In this document: positions 42,543 to 47,397 of the stretch, piece by piece
Numbering within the stretch: the stretch's first letter is position 1
Layout: the number at the start of each line of letters is the position of its first letter
Assembly: GCA_938010615.1 (NCBI GenBank)
Contig: CALLUY010000216.1
Location: forward strand, 1-47,397
From: an uncultured Pirellulaceae bacterium
GTDB taxonomy: Bacteria; Planctomycetota; Planctomycetia; Pirellulales; Pirellulaceae
Length of the DNA stretch: 47,397 nucleotides
Reading direction: 5' to 3'
The notes under the pieces: generated by a model
Seen by the model: only the letters and a program-made list of their open reading frames with translations
Databases searched by the model: none
What the model was told of the DNA's origin: nothing
Translations under genes and position numbers: made by a program

Positions 42543-42725
42543 TCCAAGTCGCCAACCGTTGAGCGATTTGCTGTCCAATCCAGTCGGCGACGAATGGAGC
42601 GAACGAAGTTGATTGCAAACATCACGCTCGACGCAATTGCTACTGGTGTTTACTACCCAAACAAGAATCCCATGACATGCAGCACTTGCCCCTATCAAAG
42701 GGCCTGTGCGGCCTGGCGTGGATAA
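42543..42725 (+). pseudogene. C-terminal remnant of a PD-(D/E)XK nuclease (Cas4/RecB-like) with Cys motif
   Basis: A frame open only from 42522 reads SPTVERFAVQSSRRRMERTK, then LIANITLDAIATGVYYPNKN and PMTCSTCPYQRACAAWRG, then TAA at 42723. The motif G-x-Y-Y-P-N followed by C-x2-C-P-x4-C is typical of the C-terminal iron-sulfur region of PD-(D/E)XK nucleases of the Cas4/RecB kind. Only the last about 50 residues exist, with no catalytic core, and the start of the remnant abuts the RAYT element (repeat end 42537). It is an inactive remnant, probably cut by the RAYT element or a nearby deletion. Confidence 0.6.
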
Positions 42726-42742
42726 CAAAAAAGGAGCTGCCT

Positions 42743-42916
42743 GTGGGAGCAAGACAAAAGTTGAATTCCGTCTATTTTGGTATCGCAGCGTTCATTGCTG
42801 GCTTTGTCGGATTGGCATCGAAGTCACTCTGGGTTTTCGTCATCTGCTTAGCTGGATTGGTCGCAGCAATGTTTCACGATGGCTCTTTACGCGGCAATCC
42901 ACGTGGCCGTCGATAA
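42743..42916 (+). CDS. Small two-helix membrane protein
   Basis: A 57-residue protein starting at GTG 42743 with a clear ribosome-binding site (AAGGAG at about 42730-42735, 7 bases before the start). It has two hydrophobic helices (YFGIAAFIAGFVGLASK and LWVFVICLAGLVAAMF) and a short basic tail. Nothing in the sequence gives a family. It starts 17 bases after the stop of the nuclease remnant, which may once have been its operon partner. The longer frame from 42677 is not supported by a ribosome-binding site. Confidence 0.6.
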   Translation: MGARQKLNSVYFGIAAFIAGFVGLASKSLWVFVICLAGLVAAMFHDGSLRGNPRGRR

Positions 42917-42980
42917 TTCATCGACAGGTCATCCGTCCAGATGCTTGTCATTAAAAACGAACAACAGCCATTAGAACTTG

Positions 42981-43021
42981 GCATCCACCCGGCTTGTCCG
43001 GGGTGGATGTCATTTTTTTAG
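42981..43021. terminator. Terminator between convergent small genes
   Basis: CATCCACCC and GGGTGGATG pair around a CGG...CCG inner stem, followed by seven T on the plus strand. It ends the small membrane-protein transcript; it may also serve the convergent gene at 43075-43506. Confidence 0.85.
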
Positions 43022-43074
43022 CTATCAATTGTAATGACAAAGTCATTTGTCGCGTCAATCTCGAAGACCTCTGT

Positions 43075-43506
43075 TTAGCCCGTTGTGATTTCATACGAGT
43101 TACCATCTCCGTAACTTTTCAGCATGGCATCTTCAAAAGTCTTGAGGAGCTTGTCACTGGCCTCCTTCTTTTCCTTATGCTCGTTAGCTGCTTTATAAGC
43201 AGCCTGAGAAACAAGTACCTGCCCAATCGTTGTATGCTTGGCATTCTTGTCGTTGACTTGAATCTGAAGGTTTGCCGCATTGTCGCTGGTGTTTGTTTCT
43301 CGATCCAAGCGAACAGTCTTTTTCTTTTTCAGAGTGCGCTCTTGATTAGGGACTAAACCATCAAAGTGACCGATTGATTTCAGTATTCCAGCAAGGGTCT
43401 TAACCTCAGTTTTGTCATGTTTGAGCTTGATTGCGTTTGCATACCCTGTAATCCCACCCTTGTTAGTGAGGGTGAATGTTGGGAGTTCAGCGGTTGTATC
43501 TGACAT
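43075..43506 (-). CDS. Hypothetical 143-residue protein
   Basis: A soluble 143-residue protein with no recognised family. It starts MSDTTAELPTFTLTNKGGITGYANAIKLKHDKTEVKTLAGILKSIG; the middle is basic with RTLKKKKTVRLDRETNTSDNAANLQIQVNDKN, the end is helical (QVLVSQAAYKAANEHKEKKEASDKLLKTFEDAM). Start at ATG 43506. The intergenic 225 bases to the next gene (43732, divergent) hold no other supported feature. Confidence 0.55.
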   Translation of the reverse strand: MSDTTAELPTFTLTNKGGITGYANAIKLKHDKTEVKTLAGILKSIGHFDGLVPNQERTLKKKKTVRLDRETNTSDNAANLQIQVNDKNAKHTTIGQVLVSQAAYKAANEHKEKKEASDKLLKTFEDAMLKSYGDGNSYEITTG

Positions 43507-43731
43507 TTCATCTTCCTTGTTAGAGTTTTCTTACATCCAAGAGTTGACTTGTGTGTATCGTTCTTGGCCCTGCCGCATCCTTCGAATTCTAGCACTGCTC
43601 TCCTTAAAAATACTTTCGAAATTGCGGTCACTTCCGGTAACTTCATTTCCCAATGAGTTGTGGGGAACAATCTGTTTGCAGTTCGCGGTCAATTCGGTAA
43701 AGATCAATCAACTCAATTTTGGAGGTGACTG

Positions 43732-44844
43732 ATGAGACTTGCTGTATTCAACGTGGAAAACTTGTTTGATCGCGCAAAGGCCCTTAACCAGGATTCGTGG
43801 GACGACGGGCGAGACGTTCTTGATAAGTTTGCTGACCTGAACGAACTGCTTGGAGAAAGGAATTACACTGCTGCACGCAAGCGAAAGATGGTTGAGCTGA
43901 TGATCGAACTTGGCTTGGAAAGCAGCGACACCGGGCCGTTTGTTTTGTTGCGAAGGAACAGAGGCAATCTACTTCGTCGTCCACGCGGAGGTGGTTTGGA
44001 GATTATTGCATCCGGGCGAATTGATTGGTCGGGATCGTTGGAGTTAAGGGATGAACCTATCGACGACTCGGCAATGAGAAATACAGCAAGGGTGCTACTC
44101 GATATCAACGCTGATGTAGTCGGTCTTGTTGAAGCCGAAAGTCGGCCTGTTCTCGATAAGTTCAACCGCGAAATCATTTCCTCACTAGGCGATACGCCGT
44201 ACGGTCGATCAATGTTGATCGACGGTAATGATAGTCGAGGGATTGATGTGGGGTTGTTGTCTGGTGACGAGTATCCGGTAATCAGCATGGTCAGCCACGT
44301 TGATGACAGGGACAGAAGTGGCAAACGGATCTTTTCAAGAGACTGCCCAGAATTTTTGATTCAAACTGCTGCTGGGTATGAATTGCTCGTCATGGTTAAT
44401 CACCTAAAGAGTAAAGGGTACGGCGGTACCGCAGCGAGCAACCGAAGAAGAAAGGCTCAAGCCAAACGTATCGCGGAAATCTACGAGCAAAGGATTGCCG
44501 AAGGCTACCCTTACGTAGCCGTCCTTGGCGACTTGAATGACACTCCGAACAGCAATCCCCTGAAGCCACTAATACAGGAAACAAATCTCACCGATGTATT
44601 TGAGCATCCAGACTTTGACGATGGTGGTTATCCAGGAACCTATGGATATTGCAATGCCGGCGATAAGATCGACTACGTATTGCTTTCTCCAGATCTGTTT
44701 GACTTGGTTGAATCCGGTTTCGTAATGCGTGAAGGAATGTGGCCTGGAGTGAGGCCTAGAAGGTGGGATTGCTATGCCGAGATTACCAAGAAGAGTGAGG
44801 TTGCATCTGACCATGCTGCGATCTGCGTCGACATTGATCTGTAG
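43732..44844 (+). CDS. Endonuclease/exonuclease/phosphatase family protein
   Basis: A 370-residue protein of the EEP fold. FNVENLFDRA (first metal residues), ADVVGLVEAESRP (catalytic Glu), DSRGIDVGLLS, MVNHLKSKG (His), LGDLNDTPNS (Asp/Asn pair), KIDYVLLSPDL and SDHAAICVDI (final Asp-His) form the active site in order, so it probably cleaves a phosphodiester or phosphate ester. The substrate is not visible. A strong GGAGGT ribosome-binding site lies at 43721-43726, 5 bases before ATG. No signal peptide is seen. It stands alone on the plus strand. Confidence 0.88.
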   Translation: MRLAVFNVENLFDRAKALNQDSWDDGRDVLDKFADLNELLGERNYTAARKRKMVELMIELGLESSDTGPFVLLRRNRGNLLRRPRGGGLEIIASGRIDWSGSLELRDEPIDDSAMRNTARVLLDINADVVGLVEAESRPVLDKFNREIISSLGDTPYGRSMLIDGNDSRGIDVGLLSGDEYPVISMVSHVDDRDRSGKRIFSRDCPEFLIQTAAGYELLVMVNHLKSKGYGGTAASNRRRKAQAKRIAEIYEQRIAEGYPYVAVLGDLNDTPNSNPLKPLIQETNLTDVFEHPDFDDGGYPGTYGYCNAGDKIDYVLLSPDLFDLVESGFVMREGMWPGVRPRRWDCYAEITKKSEVASDHAAICVDIDL

Positions 44845-44874
44845 AACCAGCGTAGTTGTCTCGCATTTCTCGCT

Positions 44875-45120
44875 TTGACTTGGCTTGGGTTTAAGGCGTC
44901 GGATTTAGGTTTCGTTAGAATAACTCAAGGCGTTATTGAGTTGGTCGCAGTCTTTTCATTGGGTTTGCTCTCGCGCCCCGGTTTGGAATGGCTGATGACT
45001 AGGAGAAGAGTTCGAAGTGCCCAGCGACGTTCCCGGCAATATGAAAATGACCAGCAATTGCTTTCCGAGGCAGCGCAAAAGAAAAATGAAAAGACCCTCA
45101 ACAACTGGCGCCGAAAATAG
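44875..45120 (+). CDS. Possible small helical membrane-associated protein
   Basis: An 81-residue frame from TTG 44875 has one hydrophobic segment (VIELVAVFSLGLLS) and a strongly basic coiled tail (RRRVRSAQRRSRQYENDQQ ... KKNEKTLNNWRRK). No family is recognised. TTG start and weak context make it uncertain. The 120 bases after it to the SpvB-like fragment hold nothing supported. Confidence 0.3.
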   Translation: MTWLGFKASDLGFVRITQGVIELVAVFSLGLLSRPGLEWLMTRRRVRSAQRRSRQYENDQQLLSEAAQKKNEKTLNNWRRK

Positions 45121-45242
45121 ATTTCAAGCCAAAAGATCAATCAGTCTTGCGTTGTCGTGGTATCTACCTCGCCTCGACAATGGGTGGCATACGAACTTGC
45201 TGATGACTGAAAAGGTGGGCTAGCCTTGCGCTCATGCCATCA

Positions 45243-45923
45243 TTAAGGCACGGTAGAGGTCGTCTTGGAGGGGGGTGTCTGCAAAACCAAACGCAAAACA
45301 GATGCCGCATGACATCGGGTTTTGGCCTTCATCTCTTTCTGACACTTCCTTTCCGGTCTCCGGCCATTGTCTGTGGCGCCAAAAACTGAGGTCACATTCT
45401 CTTTAGATACAACGCGCCAGAAAGAGTTGGCTTCATTCACTTTTCCGGTAGAGTCTGTTGAGACAAACTGCTCGACTAAGGAGAAGGATTTTTCAATTCG
45501 GCTTCGATAGCGAATGACTTGCCAATTGCCGACCGTATAGTCCTTAACTTTGACAAGGTCGTCGGTTCCTGGTGCAATGAAAATATCACTGGTACATTTG
45601 CTCGTGCCGTATTTTGGAACGCCTTTGTCCGTTCTGCGTTTTACAGACGGCGAGCCAATAGACCAGCCGATTCCCATGGGCCCGTTGCCGCTGCCACTGT
45701 TGTACGATAATGTGATTCCGCCAAGAGTTTCCAAACGCGCGGGGGCGGTAAAGAGTGTGATTGCCGAGGAAGCCGAGCCAGTAAATGCGTCGACTGAAAA
45801 CTTCTCATTGAGCCCTTTTAGTGCCCCTCCGCCTTTGGGGAGACTTAAGGCAGGCTTTTTGCCTTCTGACCGGGTTGCAGGTGCCGCCGGATTAGATGGG
45901 TTGCTTGATGGTGTCACTGTCAT
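45243..45923 (-). pseudogene. SpvB/Tc-toxin subunit N-terminal fragment
   Basis: Residues about 25-180 match the SpvB-like N-terminal domain of Tc toxin (TcaC/RHS-type) proteins: ALSLPKGGGALKGLNEKFSVDAFTGSASS, ITLSYNSGSGNGPMGIGWSIGSPSVKRRTDKGVPKYG and SDIFIAPGTDDLVKVKDYTVGNWQVIRYR, then FWRVVSKENVTSVFG. Intact proteins of this kind exceed 1,000 residues; this frame stops at 226, the last about 40 residues being unrelated. So it is a truncated remnant. The IS110 remnant lies 55 bases upstream on the other strand; that a transposition event broke the toxin gene is possible but not shown. Confidence 0.7.
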
Positions 45924-45978
45924 CCAAAATTCGCGGAACAGATCTGATGAGGCCAGTCACGGTGGACTCAAATTATAA

Positions 45979-46803
<825 letters not shown>

Positions 46804-47104
46804 TAAAAAACGAGCGTCTGCGAAATCCGCAAACGCTCGCCATGGATGAGTCATTGACGCACCATCGGCCTAGTTACCCCTTGAACTGTTGTGCTTCCAC
46901 AGAGCAGTTCTCTGTTTCTCCAGACGCTGACATTTTAATGCTGCGCTCAACGCGTTTCAAGAATCATTGAACACCAGAGTCATGCCTCAAAAAACTTCGG
47001 GGGTTTGGGGGCAGAGCCACCAAGTGACTCTACTGCCGATAAACAAAATTCTTTGTTTTGAAGTTGACAATGATTAAGACCGTCGCTGACACCTTTTCTC
47101 TGCC
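46804..47104. other. Spacer between IS110 remnant and DDE fragment
   Basis: A 12-base stem with one mismatch lies at 46811-46839 (CGAGCGTCTGCG / CGCAAACGCTCG), with an A-run before it that would be a T-tract on the minus strand; it may be the end of an IS110 element or a terminator. A related half-copy of the RAYT flank is at 47086-47100. No gene was seen in the rest. Confidence 0.5.
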
Positions 47105-47257
47105 TTGCGATCACAAGTTGAAACCGTAATGTCGATGATCAAGCGGCGTCAGGGATCATTCTGCAAAGGCAAAACTTACTGGAGCAGGTGTCGAGAATTG
47201 CACTTGATGGTGCTCACACACAACATCATGATTCTCTTACCGCTATCCACTTTTCTA
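47105..47257 (+). pseudogene. C-terminal fragment of a DDE transposase
   Basis: RSQVETVMSMIKRRQGSFCKGKTYWSRCRELHLMVLTHNIMIL resembles the C-terminal end of an IS4/IS5-type DDE transposase (the Y-x2-R and glutamate region: VETVMSMIKRR). Only about 50 residues remain and there is no upstream partner. The similarity stops where a sequence resembling an ISL3 terminal repeat begins. Confidence 0.6.
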
Positions 47258-47397
47258 GGTTCTTCCGGGTTTTTAGTGGCAGTTGGCTTGAAGGCCGGGA
47301 TTTTTGTATCCTTTTGGGATGAAAGAACTTAGCCAACACTACCGTACGCTTCTTGGTCTCAATGATTCCTGGTCTGTTGATGAAGTCGATCTCAACC
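47258..47397 (+). mobile_element. Left end of an ISL3 family insertion sequence, truncated by the window edge
   Basis: The DDE fragment stops and a sequence beginning GGTTCTTCCGGGTTTTTAGTGG (47258 on) starts; this has the look of an ISL3-type terminal repeat. The transposase gene starts 61 bases later. The right end and the target duplication are beyond the window. Confidence 0.55.
47319..47397 (+). CDS. ISL3 family transposase, N-terminal part
   Basis: ATG 47319 begins MKELSQHYRTLLGLNDSWSV, then DEVDLN at the window end. The QHY-x-x-LLGL-x-x-SW pattern is typical of the N-terminus of ISL3 transposases in planctomycetes and related bacteria. Only 26 residues are in the window. The catalytic DDE domain is outside. 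Confidence 0.7.
   Translation, partial: MKELSQHYRTLLGLNDSWSVDEVDLN

Noticed and set aside
42677..42742. Longer start for the small membrane protein
   Set aside because: The AAGGAG site at 42730 fits GTG 42743, and the upstream residues overlap the nuclease remnant in another frame.

Overview
The window looks like a chromosomal segment of a planctomycete, most plausibly from the Pirellulales. The reasons are a secreted metallopeptidase with the N-terminal LEPRQVLA-type motif, a PEP-CTERM protein, a short DUF6800-like protein, many isolated housekeeping genes instead of classical operons (a solitary groES, rplX away from the ribosomal protein cluster), and long intergenic clusters of nested palindromes. 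This taxonomic reading is an inference from gene content.

Region 1 (about 1-33.3 kb) is a conserved-looking chromosomal backbone. In order it holds: a TolC-type outer membrane channel with a very long acidic N-terminal region; an M42 aminopeptidase; RecG helicase; a family 9 glycosyltransferase; the LEPR metallopeptidase; a PEP-CTERM lamin-tail-like protein; a membrane-anchored MutS-like ATPase; a 336-bp nested inverted-repeat element; YacG with a DUF6800-like protein; a secreted propeller-like protein with an M20 peptidase; a second inverted-repeat element; a PIN-TRAM membrane protein; dGTPase; class II fructose-bisphosphate aldolase; a lipoprotein; a DUF2809 protein; a coiled-coil protein; GroES; a secreted prenyltransferase-repeat protein; ribosomal protein L24; an MFS transporter; pyruvate kinase; a YacP-like NYN protein; TrmB; an AEC transporter; IlvD; and a sugar phosphate isomerase-like protein. 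Central metabolism (Fba, Pyk, IlvD), nucleotide and RNA metabolism (Dgt, TrmB, YacP) and DNA maintenance (RecG, YacG) are intermixed.

Region 2 (33.8-34.2 kb) is a tmRNA gene (ssrA) with a readable tag (encoded AKDNSFALAA, then stop) and a strong terminator. The 3' end of ssrA is a common integration point for genomic islands.

Region 3 (34.2-47.4 kb) has the look of an accessory region. It contains an AbiEi-type antitoxin followed by a severely shortened AbiEii-type toxin overlapping an unknown small gene, a large 2-oxoglutarate/Fe(II) oxygenase-like protein, a 5'-truncated TPR protein, two tandem paralogues of a small membrane protein separated by an antisense ORF, a leucine-rich-repeat-like protein, a REP-associated tyrosine transposase between 18-bp inverted repeats, a C-terminal remnant of a PD-(D/E)XK nuclease with a Cys motif, a small membrane protein, an endonuclease/exonuclease/phosphatase protein, an SpvB-like toxin fragment, a twice-frameshifted IS110 transposase, and a DDE transposase fragment that ends where an ISL3 element begins and runs off the window. 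No integrase and no second copy of the ssrA end were noticed, so if this is an island its far boundary lies outside the window.

No rRNA, tRNA or CRISPR array was seen. I found no clearly new multi-gene system. The best candidates for unusual biology are the AbiEi / short AbiEii / 159-residue gene cassette beside ssrA, the nested palindrome elements, and the tandem paralogue pair.
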